A stretch of DNA of 64,000 nucleotides, from contig NZ_QKWN01000002.1 in assembly GCF_007279655.1 (NCBI RefSeq), forward strand, positions 496,001 through 560,000, read 5' to 3'. The translations under genes and the position numbers were made by a program. The DNA comes from Robertkochia solimangrovi. Lineage in GTDB: Bacteria > Bacteroidota > Bacteroidia > Flavobacteriales > Flavobacteriaceae. The notes under the pieces were generated by a model. It saw only the letters and a program-made list of their open reading frames with translations, did not search any database and was not told the DNA's origin. Position 1 is the stretch's first letter; each line of letters begins with the position of its first letter. Positions 44,982 to 54,330 of the stretch are shown piece by piece.

Positions 44982-45944
44982 ATGAAACCTAGCTTATTTC
45001 TTGGTCTGGCGATATTCCTGATCGCTTCTACCGGTTATGCGCAATATACCGACGTTATAAACTCTAATCGCCCCGGAAGTTCTTATAGTGCCTATGCCGT
45101 AGGCACGAATGTACTTCAGGTTGAAGGCGGGCTATTCTATGATCACCGGGATCACAGCGGACTTAACACTACCGCAAACCAATTCGGTTTAAATTATGTG
45201 GTTCGATACGGATTATTTTTCGAACAGCTGGAGATTATTCTGGATGGTTCTTATGCTTACGAAAAAGTAAAGGATCATTCGACACTACCCGAGTATTCCT
45301 ATAATCAAAGTGATTTTCAAAGCAACACGATCGGAGCAAAATATCTGATCTATGATCCCTTCAAAAAGAATAATACTCCCAACCTTTACAGCTGGAAGGC
45401 TAATAATACTTTCCAATGGAAAAACCTTATCCCTGCAATAGCGGTATATGCGGGTGCAAATTTCAATTTCGGAGATAACCCGTTTCACCCGGAAGATCCT
45501 ACGGTAAGTCCGAAGGTTATGTTAGCCACTCAGCATCACCTTACACCAAAATGGGTGTTGGTCACCAACCTGATCTATGATAAATTCACCGGAGACGATC
45601 CGCTTTTTAACTACATCATCACCCTTACCCATGCGCTCAATGACAGAAGATACACGGTATTTGCGGAACATCAGGGTTATAAGAGTGATCTTTATGGTGA
45701 TGGAGTGTTTCGTGTGGGAGCAGCACGTTTAATCGGAACCGACCTGCAAGTAGACGCTGCTTTAGGGACGAACATAAAAGACACCCCTAAACGGTATTTC
45801 GGTTCGATAGGCCTATCCTGGAGATGGGACAAACATAAGGATAAGGCCGTAGACGTTGACAATATCTCTAACCAGGAGAAAAGAGCCATTAAAAAACGTA
45901 ACAGAAAGAACAAAAAGGGTATTTTTGAGATCGACGAAAACTAA
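44982..45944 (+). CDS. Putative outer-membrane transporter-like beta-barrel
   Basis: 320 residues with signal peptide (cleavage after TGYAQ). The mature part is predicted beta-rich and begins INSNRPGSSYSAYAVGTNVLQ, the pattern of the Bacteroidota transporter family related to PF13557. The last 25 residues are highly charged (SNQEKRAIKKRNRKNKKG), unusual after a barrel. Start ATG 44982 is chosen because it begins the signal peptide; the frame is open upstream to 44934. It precedes the GNAT gene by 9 bases, so both may form one transcript. Confidence 0.7.
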   Translation: MKPSLFLGLAIFLIASTGYAQYTDVINSNRPGSSYSAYAVGTNVLQVEGGLFYDHRDHSGLNTTANQFGLNYVVRYGLFFEQLEIILDGSYAYEKVKDHSTLPEYSYNQSDFQSNTIGAKYLIYDPFKKNNTPNLYSWKANNTFQWKNLIPAIAVYAGANFNFGDNPFHPEDPTVSPKVMLATQHHLTPKWVLVTNLIYDKFTGDDPLFNYIITLTHALNDRRYTVFAEHQGYKSDLYGDGVFRVGAARLIGTDLQVDAALGTNIKDTPKRYFGSIGLSWRWDKHKDKAVDVDNISNQEKRAIKKRNRKNKKGIFEIDEN

Positions 45945-45953
45945 AGAATAAAT

Positions 45954-47078
45954 ATGCAGTCAATTAGTATCAGGGAAGTTCAGTCTAAGAACGAAATGCT
46001 GGAGTTTGTTAAGTTTCCTTTTCAACTATACAAGAATTCAAAACAATGGGTACCTCCTATTATCAAAGAGGAACTTGAAAATTTTGACCGGGAGAAGAAC
46101 CCTGCATACAAAGAAGCTGAAGCCTGGTTTTATCTGGCAACCAAAAACGGAAAGATAGCCGGAAGAGTAGCAGCGATCATCAATTGGAGTGAAGTCAAGG
46201 ATCTCGGTAAGCCTAAGATGCGTTTCGGATGGTTTGATTGTATTGATGACGAAGCAGTTGCCAGGGCTCTTCTCGACAAAGTAGCGGAAGTAGGTAAGAC
46301 TCATAATCTGGAATATATCGAAGGTCCTGCCGGTTTCAGCAACATGGATAAGGCTGGAATGCTGATAGAAGGGTTTGATCGCATCGGCAGTATGCCAACG
46401 AATTACAATTATGCATACTATCCGAAGCTGATGGAACTCGCAGGATTTGAAAAGGAAGTTGACTGGAAGGAATATGGGATCAACGTTCCAAAAGTGATTC
46501 CGGATAAAATTCATAAATTCTCTGCTTTACTCTTACAAAAGTTCAATCTTAAGGTTTTAAGATTCAAATCGAACAAAGAACTGCTTCCATATGCAGATCA
46601 GATCTTTGATCTTATGAACAGAAGTTACAGCAGTCTGGAATCCTTCACGCCCATTAAACCCTATCAGGTAGAACACTATAAAAATAAATTTCTGAAATTC
46701 ATTCATCCGGATTTCATCAACCTTATCGCAGACGAGAATAATAAGATCGTTGCCTTTTCAGTGATCATCCCCTCCTTTTCACTTGCTTTACAGAAGGCAA
46801 ATGGCAAATTATTCCCTTTCGGTTTTTATCATTTATTACAAGCCCAACGAAAGAATGACAAAGCGACGATGTTATTGATCGGTATTGATCCGGAATACTT
46901 GAGAAAAGGACTTACCGCTATCATTTTTAAGGAGGTTTACGACCTTTTTACCCGTCGTGAAATCACTTATGTGGAAACCAATCCAGAACTTGAAACGAAT
47001 ACTCAGGTACAAGCCTTATGGAAGGATTATGATCCGCAATTGATCAAGAAATGGAGAACCTTCAGAAAAACTATATAA
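45954..47078 (+). CDS. GNAT-fold acyltransferase, resembling bacterial ceramide synthase family (putative)
   Basis: 374 residues, duplicated GNAT-like fold. The N-terminal region (FVKFPFQLYKNSKQWVPPII, then NPAYKEAEAWFYLATKNGKI and AGRVAAIINW) has the layout I associate with the large GNAT family that includes the Caulobacter ceramide synthase, which N-acylates the long-chain base. The C-terminal half contains IGIDPEYLRKGLTAIIFKEV, the acyl-CoA binding turn. It is opposite an alpha-oxoamine synthase whose 3' end is 73 bases away, with a bidirectional terminator between. N-acylation of a capnine or sphinganine base is thus a reasonable inference, not proven. Database names such as GTP cyclohydrolase, which I recall for relatives, have no support. 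Confidence 0.6.
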   Translation: MQSISIREVQSKNEMLEFVKFPFQLYKNSKQWVPPIIKEELENFDREKNPAYKEAEAWFYLATKNGKIAGRVAAIINWSEVKDLGKPKMRFGWFDCIDDEAVARALLDKVAEVGKTHNLEYIEGPAGFSNMDKAGMLIEGFDRIGSMPTNYNYAYYPKLMELAGFEKEVDWKEYGINVPKVIPDKIHKFSALLLQKFNLKVLRFKSNKELLPYADQIFDLMNRSYSSLESFTPIKPYQVEHYKNKFLKFIHPDFINLIADENNKIVAFSVIIPSFSLALQKANGKLFPFGFYHLLQAQRKNDKATMLLIGIDPEYLRKGLTAIIFKEVYDLFTRREITYVETNPELETNTQVQALWKDYDPQLIKKWRTFRKTI

Positions 47079-47102
47079 AGATTTACTTTACATCTATGCT
47101 AT

Positions 47103-47134
47103 AAAAAAAGCTGTCCGAATGGACAGCTTTTTTT
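47103..47134. terminator. Bidirectional terminator between GNAT and oxoamine synthase genes
   Basis: Stem AGCTGTCC/GGACAGCT with a GAAT loop, flanked by seven A residues on one side and seven T residues on the other. Confidence 0.9.
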
Positions 47135-47151
47135 ATGTATTGTTGAATAGA

Positions 47152-48411
47152 TTATTCACCCATAGCGACAGCAACTGCCTGGGACAATCTTTTATACGTA
47201 CCATTTTCAAGTCGACTTCTTATCGCTGAGAAGGCTTCCAGTGTCACCTGAATATCTTCCAACGTATGCGTTGCAGTCGGGATCATACGCAATAATATAA
47301 GTCCTTTAGGAATTACCGGATATACAACGATCGAACAGAAGATACCATAGTTTTCACGAAGATCCTTCACCAAAGCCATAGCTTCAGGAATACTTCCGTT
47401 AAGATATACCGGAGTCACACAGCTTTGAGTGGTTCCGATATCAAAACCACGTTCTTTAAGACCGTTCTGAAGTGCATTTACATTTTCCCAAAGCTTATTT
47501 TTAAGCTCTGGCATAGTGCGAAGCATATCCAGTCTTTTCAGCGCTCCTTTTACAAAAATCATCGGAAGCGACTTTGCGAACATCTGAGATCTCAGGTTAT
47601 ATTTCAGATAATCGATCACCTCTTTATCACCCGCAAGGAATGCTCCGATACTCGCCATAGATTTAGCAAAAGTAGCAAAGTACACATCGATATCTTCCTG
47701 AACTCCCTGTTCCTCACCTGCTCCGGCACCGGTTTTACCCAAAGTACCAAATCCATGAGCATCATCAACAAGCAGTCTGAATTTAAATTTCTTTTTGAGT
47801 TCAACGATCTCTTTCAATCGTCCTTGCTCTCCTCTCATTCCGAAAACACCTTCAGAGATCACCAGGATTCCCCCCCCGGTCTGTTCAGCCATTTTAGTAG
47901 CGCGTTCCAGGTTTTTCTCGAGGCTATCCATATCATTATGCTGATAGGTGAAACGTTTCCCCATATGGAGACGTACACCGTCAATGATACATGCATGTGA
48001 ATCCACATCGTAAACGATAATATCATCTTTGGTTACCAGGGCGTCTATAGCAGACATGATCCCTTGATATCCGAAATTTAAAAGATAAGCAGCCTCCTTC
48101 TTAACGAAAGATGCCAGTTCGTTCTGAAGTTGTTCATGAAGATCGGTATGACCACTCATCATTCGGGCACCCATAGGGTAAGCAGCTCCATGATCAGCAG
48201 CAGCTTCCGCATCAACTTTACGAACTTCGGGGTGGTTGGCTAATCCGAGATAATCATTAATACTCCATGTAATAACTTCCTTGCCATTAAATTTCATTCG
48301 GTTGGATATCTGACCCTCCAGTTTTGGAAATACAAAATACCCTTCAGCTTGTGAGGCCCATTTACCAAGGGGTCCCTTATTTTCAATTATCCTGTCAAAT
48401 AAATCTCTCAT
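47152..48411 (-). CDS. Alpha-oxoamine synthase (serine palmitoyl / cysteate acyl transferase type)
   Basis: 419 residues, PLP-dependent. K250 (TFAKSMASIG) forms the Schiff base, DDAHG lies at 216-220 and the ring-stacking H139 is in DSHACI. The family condenses an amino acid with an acyl thioester with loss of CO2. In Flavobacteriaceae this type has been tied to capnine synthesis (cysteate plus acyl donor) and, in other Bacteroidota, to sphingolipids (serine). The substrate cannot be read from the sequence with certainty. It sits downstream of an SDR, a JmjC-like oxygenase and a cysteine-synthase-like enzyme, which favours cysteate. Confidence 0.85.
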   Translation of the reverse strand: MRDLFDRIIENKGPLGKWASQAEGYFVFPKLEGQISNRMKFNGKEVITWSINDYLGLANHPEVRKVDAEAAADHGAAYPMGARMMSGHTDLHEQLQNELASFVKKEAAYLLNFGYQGIMSAIDALVTKDDIIVYDVDSHACIIDGVRLHMGKRFTYQHNDMDSLEKNLERATKMAEQTGGGILVISEGVFGMRGEQGRLKEIVELKKKFKFRLLVDDAHGFGTLGKTGAGAGEEQGVQEDIDVYFATFAKSMASIGAFLAGDKEVIDYLKYNLRSQMFAKSLPMIFVKGALKRLDMLRTMPELKNKLWENVNALQNGLKERGFDIGTTQSCVTPVYLNGSIPEAMALVKDLRENYGIFCSIVVYPVIPKGLILLRMIPTATHTLEDIQVTLEAFSAIRSRLENGTYKRLSQAVAVAMGE

Positions 48412-48449
48412 CTATATGGAGTTTTTAAATTTCTTGATTTTACAGCAGG

Positions 48450-48457
48450 CAAAAATA
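48450..48457 (-). promoter_or_regulatory. -7 box TATTTTTG before the oxoamine synthase
   Basis: Exact TAnnTTTG on the minus strand in the 78-base gap, ending 38 bases before the ATG. It may give the synthase its own transcript in addition to read-through from the SDR. Confidence 0.4.
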
Positions 48458-48489
48458 ATTAATTTAAATCTCTTATCATAAATTATTTA

Positions 48490-49344
48490 TTAACCTCGCA
48501 CGAGTCTGACAAATTGTTTTTCAAAGAGTCGGTCCAGTAATTTATCAGGGAATAAATGGATAGCAAGCCAGAACATCCATTTTTTCGGAGCCACCAGATA
48601 CCGGGTATTTCTTCTTTTACCTTCAGCGACCTGGTAGATAACTTTCGCCACTTCCTCAGCAGCCAAAGCATTGGATTCCATACTATCAATCACCTTATCC
48701 ATTTTTTTATAAATGTTCTCATACGGCGTATTCACGTACTTTTCAGGGTCACCCCCATTACGCGCTTTACTCCATATTTCTGATTTTATCGGACCTGGCT
48801 CCACCACAGTAACTCTGATCCTTTCACTGATGAGCTCTCTTCTCAATGCATCCGACATCGCTTCCAATGCATGCTTACTTGCAGAATAGGATCCCATAAA
48901 AGGTCTGGTCACTCTCCCTGCTCCGGAACTAATGTTAATAATTTGTCCTTTCGCTTTTTTATTTGCGAATCCGAGCAGTGGTAAAAACACCTGAATTACA
49001 TTGAGAACACCCAAAACATTTACATTGAGTTGTTTCTCAAAATCCTTGATATCGATATAGGCCATAGGAGCACTACCCGATATCCCTGCATTATTTACAA
49101 GTACATCCAGTCCTTTCCCATTAAGATGGGCAGCGATCTGAGAAAATGCTTTTTCTACAGATTCACGATCCGTGATATCAAATACTATCGTAGTAAAACG
49201 ATCCTTAAATTCATTCTCGAGTCGAATTGCATCCTTGGATTTCCGAACACTTCCAAAAACCTGATAACCTTGCTCCAGGAAGTATCGCGCGGAAGCAAAT
49301 CCAATTCCCGAAGAGACTCCGGTAATTAAAACTGATTTCATCAA
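48490..49344 (-). CDS. Short-chain dehydrogenase/reductase
   Basis: 284 residues, classical SDR. Cofactor motif TGVSSGIG at 8-15, NNAG at 84-87, catalytic S139/S140, Y153 and K157 (YSASK). Arg/Lys after the second strand (SVRKSKD) suggests NADPH. In this context the likely reaction is reduction of the 3-keto long-chain base made by the alpha-oxoamine synthase; this is inference, and a generic lipid reductase is possible. Its ATG overlaps the stop codon of the cupin gene (ATGA). Confidence 0.85.
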   Translation of the reverse strand: MMKSVLITGVSSGIGFASARYFLEQGYQVFGSVRKSKDAIRLENEFKDRFTTIVFDITDRESVEKAFSQIAAHLNGKGLDVLVNNAGISGSAPMAYIDIKDFEKQLNVNVLGVLNVIQVFLPLLGFANKKAKGQIINISSGAGRVTRPFMGSYSASKHALEAMSDALRRELISERIRVTVVEPGPIKSEIWSKARNGGDPEKYVNTPYENIYKKMDKVIDSMESNALAAEEVAKVIYQVAEGKRRNTRYLVAPKKWMFWLAIHLFPDKLLDRLFEKQFVRLVRG

Positions 49345-50201
49345 ACGCTTTTTATCTTTTGCATTGCCAGCACTGCATTCGCACGTGCCTTATTATCTTT
49401 ATAATCCTTCCAGCGATGCCCTGCCAAAAAGTTCATTCCGGTATCCACTGTGAATAACCGGACGATGTTCCATAACCCCCTGGCTCTGCTACTCAAAGAC
49501 TCATTTGCTCTGAGAGCCAGTGAAAACCCGCCTTCTGAGTAATAAACGTAATGCCACCAAAGACGAGGTATAAACAGAGTTTCCCCATGATGAATTTCGG
49601 CTTTATAGCAATGAGTGTATTTAAACGCAGGAAATTCCTCCCAGTCGGGTTTTAACACATCTACATGTGCATGATTAGTGAAGGGTAATTGGTAAAGATA
49701 TTTCGCCTCTTCCGGCGGAAACAAATAGACTTCCTTGATCGTCTGAAAATGTGTCAGGAAGACATTGGAACAATCTATATCATAGTGAAGATTGAGAGCG
49801 GAACCTTTACCGCCAAAAAACATAAGAGCGAATTTAAAGAATCCATCCATTATTTCCGGAGTAGAATAATCCTGGGATAACTCCGGAGCCCTTTTCATAA
49901 TCTGAAAGTTATGAAACCTCAGCTTGCAGGGCTCGTTTTCAATAATGTCCAGATAGTCCGAAAATTTCTTATAGGTAACGGGTTTCATATACCCGTTACC
50001 CGGGTTATGATAGGACTTATCATACATGGGAATTTCCCAGTGACCGTAGGTTTTTCTAAAAAAATCGAATGTCCATTTATTCGTCGCCTTCCAATCTTTT
50101 GCCAGATCTTTTAGAATAACCGGTCTGTTGGCTGAAAGATACTTTTCATGAAATTCCCTTTTGCTGATATTTGAAACTTTATCAACAAGGCGAACATTCA
50201 T
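49341..50201 (-). CDS. JmjC-like cupin (cupin_8) family Fe(II)/2-oxoglutarate oxygenase
   Basis: 286 residues. The metal-binding triad H139-x-D141 (LHYDID) and H217 (RLWWHYVYY) is intact, with the 2-oxoglutarate lysine K156 in TIKEVYLFPP. Such enzymes hydroxylate proteins or small molecules. Placed between a cysteine-synthase-like enzyme and an SDR in one operon, it could hydroxylate a lipid or fatty acid intermediate, but a protein substrate cannot be excluded. Coupled to the SDR by an ATGA overlap; 16 bases after the PLP enzyme. Confidence 0.82.
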   Translation of the reverse strand: MNVRLVDKVSNISKREFHEKYLSANRPVILKDLAKDWKATNKWTFDFFRKTYGHWEIPMYDKSYHNPGNGYMKPVTYKKFSDYLDIIENEPCKLRFHNFQIMKRAPELSQDYSTPEIMDGFFKFALMFFGGKGSALNLHYDIDCSNVFLTHFQTIKEVYLFPPEEAKYLYQLPFTNHAHVDVLKPDWEEFPAFKYTHCYKAEIHHGETLFIPRLWWHYVYYSEGGFSLALRANESLSSRARGLWNIVRLFTVDTGMNFLAGHRWKDYKDNKARANAVLAMQKIKSV

Positions 50202-50217
50202 TAAGTTTCCGAATTCT

Positions 50218-51258
50218 TTATTTAATGTATTCTATCTTCTGAACTTCCTTATTATTCACAGCATCGAAGAACCCTTGTTCACTCATCCATTCGTCACTGT
50301 AAATCTTACTCATATATCTGGAACCGTGATCCGGGAAGATCATGACGATATTACTATTCTCATCAAATTCCCCTTCCTCGGCCAGTTGTTTGACAGCCTG
50401 CATAACAGCTCCACTGGTATATCCCACAAAACACCCTTCGGTTTTTGAGATCTCACGAGCGGTATGAGCACTGTCTTCGTCTGTTACTTTTACGAATTTA
50501 TCAATTATATCGAAATCTGTCGCTGTTGGAATCAAATTTTTACCAAGTCCTTCAATACGATACGGGTAGATCTCATTCGTATCAAATTCTCTGGTTTCAT
50601 GATATTTTTTCAAAACGGATCCATAAGCATCCACACCGATCACACGAATATTAGGATTCTGTTCCTTAAGAAAACGGGATGTCCCTGAAATAGTACCTCC
50701 GGTTCCGCTACATGCGATAAAATGCGTGATCTGCCCACCTGTTTGTTCCCAAATTTCAGGACCGGTAGACTGATAATGCGCTTCTACGTTCAGTTCATTG
50801 AAATACTGATTGATATAAACCGATCCTTTGATCTCTTCGTGCATACGCTTTGCAACACTGTAATAAGACCTTGGGTCATCAGCGCTAACATGAGCAGGAC
50901 AAACATAGACCTTAGCTCCCATGGAACGCAACATATCGATTTTATCTTTTGATGATTTTGAACTCACCGCCAGAATACATTCGTATCCTTTGATGATGCT
51001 CACCATGGCAATACTGAATCCGGTGTTCCCGGAAGTAGTCTCTATAATAGTATCCCCTGGTTTAAGAATACCTTTCTTTTCGGCTTCCTCAATAATATAC
51101 AGAGCAATTCTGTCTTTGGTTGAGTGTCCAGGATTAAAGGCTTCCACTTTTGCATAAAAGTTACCGGCAAGCGATTTGGTAATTTTGCTCAGTTTGATCA
51201 GTGGGGTATTACCGATCAGTTCCAAGACATTGTTGTAGGCTTTTATCTTTTGTTCCAT
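50218..51258 (-). CDS. Cysteine-synthase-like PLP enzyme (candidate cysteate synthase)
   Basis: 346 residues, fold type II. The PLP lysine is K48 ([10 protein letters not shown]), the phosphate loop SGTGGT and the substrate loop ETTSGNTG (73-80). It lacks a C-terminal CBS regulatory domain but has the CBS-like C-terminal motif [17 protein letters not shown]. General annotation is cysteine synthase or cystathionine beta-synthase. Its position as first gene of the operon with the oxoamine synthase suggests conversion of O-phosphoserine plus sulfite to cysteate, the amino acid of capnine; this is inference. Confidence 0.75.
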   Translation of the reverse strand: MEQKIKAYNNVLELIGNTPLIKLSKITKSLAGNFYAKVEAFNPGHSTKDRIALYIIEEAEKKGILKPGDTIIETTSGNTGFSIAMVSIIKGYECILAVSSKSSKDKIDMLRSMGAKVYVCPAHVSADDPRSYYSVAKRMHEEIKGSVYINQYFNELNVEAHYQSTGPEIWEQTGGQITHFIACSGTGGTISGTSRFLKEQNPNIRVIGVDAYGSVLKKYHETREFDTNEIYPYRIEGLGKNLIPTATDFDIIDKFVKVTDEDSAHTAREISKTEGCFVGYTSGAVMQAVKQLAEEGEFDENSNIVMIFPDHGSRYMSKIYSDEWMSEQGFFDAVNNKEVQKIEYIK

Positions 51259-51275
51259 AAATTTGTAGTTAGGTA

Positions 51276-51302
51276 CAAAAAGGTTTTGAATTATTCAAAA
51301 CC
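51276..51302 (-). terminator. Terminator after the S9 peptidase
   Basis: Stem GGTTTTGAA/TTCAAAACC with a three-base loop on the minus strand, then five T residues; it separates the peptidase from the lipid operon. Confidence 0.75.
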
Positions 51303-51327
51303 ATGCAAATTTAATTATTTTTTTTAA

Positions 51328-53466
51328 TTACTTCCTTATCCCTTCAAGATCCAGCAGAAAAGCATACTCCATCGCGACCTCCTTTAAGGCCTCAAATCGG
51401 CCCGAGGCGCCACTGTGACCCGCATCCATGTTCGTTTGAAATAAAATAATTCCATAACCTTTTTTTCGGTCTCTTAAACGCGCTACCCATTTAGCCGGCT
51501 CCCAATACTGAACCTGTGAATCATGTAATCCCGTAGTGATCAACATATTCGGATAATTCAAATCCGACACATTATCATACGGCGAATAAGATTTCATATA
51601 ATCGTAATATTTTCTCTTGTTTGGATTTCCCCATTCATCATATTCTCCGGTCGTTAACGGAATACTTTCATCAAGCATGGTAGTAACCACATCTACGAAA
51701 GGAACTTGCGTTACAACTCCGTTAAATAACTCTGGTGCCAGGTTCACAACTGTTCCGATGAGCAATCCTCCGGCTGAACCTCCCATTCCATACAGATGTT
51801 TGGAAGAAGTATATTTTTCCGAAATCAAATATTTACCACAATCGATAAAATCAGTAAAGGTATTCTTCTTATGCAGTAATTTCCCATCTTCATACCATTC
51901 TCTTCCAAGATACTCCCCTCCTCTTATGTGAGCGATCGCATAGATAAAACCTCTGTCAAGAAGTGATAATCGAACCGTAGAAAAATAAGGATCTATGGTC
52001 GAACCGTAGGAACCATAACCATAAAGCAACAACGGAGATTTTCCGTTCTTTTTAACCATCCCTTTTCGATAGACCAGAGAGATCGGAATCTTCGTGCCAT
52101 CTTCAGCTGTTGCCCACACACGCTCAGAAGTATAATTTCCTTTTTGGAATTTACCTCCGAGCACCTCCTGTTCTTTCATGACCAATCGGTCATGGGTATC
52201 CATATTATAATCGATAGTACTGGCAGGCGTGGTTAGCGAATTGTAAACATACCTTAAGGTAACTGTATCAAAATCAAGATTGGTCGATGTAAAGGCAGTA
52301 TAAGTTTCATCATCAAAAGGAATAAAATATTCTGATTCATCCTTCCAGTTGATCACCTTTATTTTATTCAGACCATTTTCCCGTTCACTTACTACCAGGT
52401 ATTTTTTAAAGATATCTATATCTTCCAGTAGAACATCCTTGCGATGGGGAATCACCTCTGTCCAATGCTCTTTGGTGGTTTCCTTAACCGGTGTTTTCAT
52501 CAATTTGAAATTCACCGCATTATCGGCATTGGTGATTACATAAAAGTTATCCTCAAAATGTGCAATTCCATATTCGAGCCCTCGGATTCTCGGCTGAAAA
52601 ACCTTTGGTGTTCCTTCAGGATCATCAGCATCCAGAATACTATATTCTGAAGTTAAAGTACTTCCGGAACCAAAAATGATATATTGCTGAGATTTGGATT
52701 TATACACAAAAGCATTGAAGGTTTCATCCTCTTCATGATACACCAGGCTATCCTCAGAAACATCGGTCTCCAGCTTATGACGATAGATCATCGCAGACCT
52801 TAGTGTCTGCTCATCCTTTCTCGTGTAAAAAAGCGTTTTATTATCATTAGCCCAGGTACTGCTACCGGTCGTATTATCGATTACCTCCGGAAATTCCGCT
52901 CCGGTTTCAAGGTTCTTAATACGAATTTCATATTTTCTGCGCCCAAGTGTATCGATGGCATATGCCGCAAATTTATTATCCGGGCTGATGTTGATACCTC
53001 TCAGATTAAAATAAGAATAGGATTCAGCAAGTTCGTTACAATTGAACATCACCTCTTCTTCGGCATTTACCGAATCGATCTTACGAAGATAGATAGGGTA
53101 ATCCTTTCCTTTCTCATATCGGGTATAGTACCAATATCCATTGAATTTATAGGGAACCGACTCATCATCTTCTTTGATACGTGCCTTCATCTCTTCAAAT
53201 AAAGAATTTTTAAGGCCGTCTGTATGAGCGGTCATTTTATTGTAGTATTCGTTCTCTCTTTCCAGATAATCGATTACCTCAGGATTCTCTCTTTCATTAA
53301 GCCAGTAAAATTCGTCTGTACGTATATCACCATGCTTTTCAAGAGTAACGGGCTTTTTCTCTACCTTAGGAGGTATTATGTTTTCCATATTTCTTACTTC
53401 GGGGTCAGTATTACAAGCTGCTGCAAAAGTAAGGTATAAGAGAAAAATGCCGGGTTTAAATTTCAT
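51328..53466 (-). CDS. S9 family oligopeptidase (oligopeptidase B type), lipoprotein
   Basis: 712 residues. A signal with lipobox (FAAACNTD) is followed by the N-terminal beta-propeller and a C-terminal alpha/beta hydrolase domain. The catalytic Ser is near residue 564 in GGSAGG, with [17 protein letters not shown] before it as in PtrB. The His lies in the C-terminal [11 protein letters not shown] and the Asp in [11 protein letters not shown]. It cleaves oligopeptides after basic residues in known relatives. Cell-envelope location is inferred from the lipobox. Confidence 0.93.
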   Translation of the reverse strand: MKFKPGIFLLYLTFAAACNTDPEVRNMENIIPPKVEKKPVTLEKHGDIRTDEFYWLNERENPEVIDYLERENEYYNKMTAHTDGLKNSLFEEMKARIKEDDESVPYKFNGYWYYTRYEKGKDYPIYLRKIDSVNAEEEVMFNCNELAESYSYFNLRGINISPDNKFAAYAIDTLGRRKYEIRIKNLETGAEFPEVIDNTTGSSTWANDNKTLFYTRKDEQTLRSAMIYRHKLETDVSEDSLVYHEEDETFNAFVYKSKSQQYIIFGSGSTLTSEYSILDADDPEGTPKVFQPRIRGLEYGIAHFEDNFYVITNADNAVNFKLMKTPVKETTKEHWTEVIPHRKDVLLEDIDIFKKYLVVSERENGLNKIKVINWKDESEYFIPFDDETYTAFTSTNLDFDTVTLRYVYNSLTTPASTIDYNMDTHDRLVMKEQEVLGGKFQKGNYTSERVWATAEDGTKIPISLVYRKGMVKKNGKSPLLLYGYGSYGSTIDPYFSTVRLSLLDRGFIYAIAHIRGGEYLGREWYEDGKLLHKKNTFTDFIDCGKYLISEKYTSSKHLYGMGGSAGGLLIGTVVNLAPELFNGVVTQVPFVDVVTTMLDESIPLTTGEYDEWGNPNKRKYYDYMKSYSPYDNVSDLNYPNMLITTGLHDSQVQYWEPAKWVARLRDRKKGYGIILFQTNMDAGHSGASGRFEALKEVAMEYAFLLDLEGIRK

Positions 53467-53474
53467 TTAATTCG

Positions 53475-53504
53475 TTGATTAAAATGCTCAATTTAGTAAT
53501 TTTG
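53475..53504 (+). promoter_or_regulatory. Bacteroidota-type promoter for ybaB
   Basis: TTG (53475-53477), 19-base spacer, TAATTTTG (53497-53504). The start codon is 28 bases downstream. The best promoter match in the window. Confidence 0.65.
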
Positions 53505-53531
53505 GTGAAAATTTCATTAAAATCTAAAAGA

Positions 53532-53855
53532 ATGTTTGGAGACCTGATGGGAATGATGGGGAAAATCAAAGAAACCCAGAAAAAAATAGAGGAAACAAAA
53601 AAGAGACTGGATCATATTGAAGTAAATCAGGAAAGTTCCGACGGTTTACTGAAGTTGACCATGACAGCCAACAGAACGCTTAAGACAGTTGAAATCGATG
53701 ATTCATTACTGGAAGATAAAGAACAATTGGAGGACTATCTCATATTAAATCTCAATAAACTTATCGAGAAAGCCACCCAGGTGAATGAAGCCGAATTAGG
53801 GGCTGTGGCGAAGGAAGGCATGCCTGATATTCCAGGACTTGATCTCTTTAAATAA
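53532..53855 (+). CDS. ybaB: YbaB/EbfC family nucleoid-associated protein
   Basis: 107 residues: N-terminal helix with [19 protein letters not shown], then the beta-sheet core [20 protein letters not shown] and a helical end. YbaB forms a dimeric DNA-binding tweezer. The ATG at 53532 matches the family start and lies after the promoter; the open frame upstream to 53475 is not used. recR, a frequent neighbour in other bacteria, is absent here. Confidence 0.9.
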   Translation: MFGDLMGMMGKIKETQKKIEETKKRLDHIEVNQESSDGLLKLTMTANRTLKTVEIDDSLLEDKEQLEDYLILNLNKLIEKATQVNEAELGAVAKEGMPDIPGLDLFK

Positions 53856-53897
53856 GAGGGATTAAAATGTTTTTTATCGTTTAGCATAAGCAAGTAA

Positions 53898-53927
53898 TTG
53901 AAATTAAATAGATTATACCTATTTTTA
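53898..53927 (+). promoter_or_regulatory. Possible promoter for the YegP-type gene
   Basis: TTG (53898-53900), 19-base spacer, TATTTTTA (53920-53927), one mismatch to TAnnTTTG; ATG 53952 follows 25 bases later. Confidence 0.4.
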
Positions 53928-53951
53928 AGTATTAATAAAAAATACTTATTC

Positions 53952-54281
53952 ATGTTTGAGTTATTTAAAAGCGATAAAAACGACAAGTTCTACTTTAATC
54001 TAAAAGCGAACAATGGTCAGGTGATCTTAGCGAGCCAGGCCTACGAAAGTAAGGCAGGTGCCAGTAATGGTATCAACTCTGTGAAAGAAAATTGTGCAGA
54101 GGACGGAAAATTTGAAAGAAAAACCGCTTCGAACGGAAAATTTCATTTCAACTTAAAGTCCGGAAATGGTCAGATCGTCGGCACAAGTCAAATGTATGCT
54201 TCAGAAGCAGGTATGGAAAACGGAATCGAATCTGTTAAAAAACATGCTCCCGAAGCCGATATTAAAGACTCAACCGTTTAA
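53952..54281 (+). CDS. YegP-type DUF1508 tandem-repeat protein
   Basis: 109 residues with two copies of the DUF1508 unit: KFYFNLKANNGQVILASQAY (about 12-50) and KFHFNLKSGNGQIVGTSQMY (about 60-100), each ending in a short helix with GI-SVK. Small, soluble, function unknown. Start ATG 53952 (MFELFKSDKN) rather than the upstream in-frame ATG 53898, which overlaps the promoter. Confidence 0.85.
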   Translation: MFELFKSDKNDKFYFNLKANNGQVILASQAYESKAGASNGINSVKENCAEDGKFERKTASNGKFHFNLKSGNGQIVGTSQMYASEAGMENGIESVKKHAPEADIKDSTV

Positions 54282-54304
54282 TCGCAAAAGAACGGAATAA
54301 AAAA

Positions 54305-54330
54305 AGCGGTCGTATGACCGCTTTTTTTTT
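54305..54330. terminator. Bidirectional terminator between YegP-type gene and threonine aldolase
   Basis: Stem AGCGGTC/GACCGCT with a GTAT loop, A-rich before and nine T residues after. The T run touches the stop codon of the threonine aldolase gene. Confidence 0.88.

Noticed and set aside
46038-46514. 158-codon ORF on the minus strand
   Set aside because: Antisense to the GNAT gene, without start context or coding-like sequence.
47425-48000. 191-codon ORF on the plus strand
   Set aside because: It lies opposite the alpha-oxoamine synthase gene; its translation is low-complexity His/Ser/Phe-rich and matches nothing. It is an antisense shadow.
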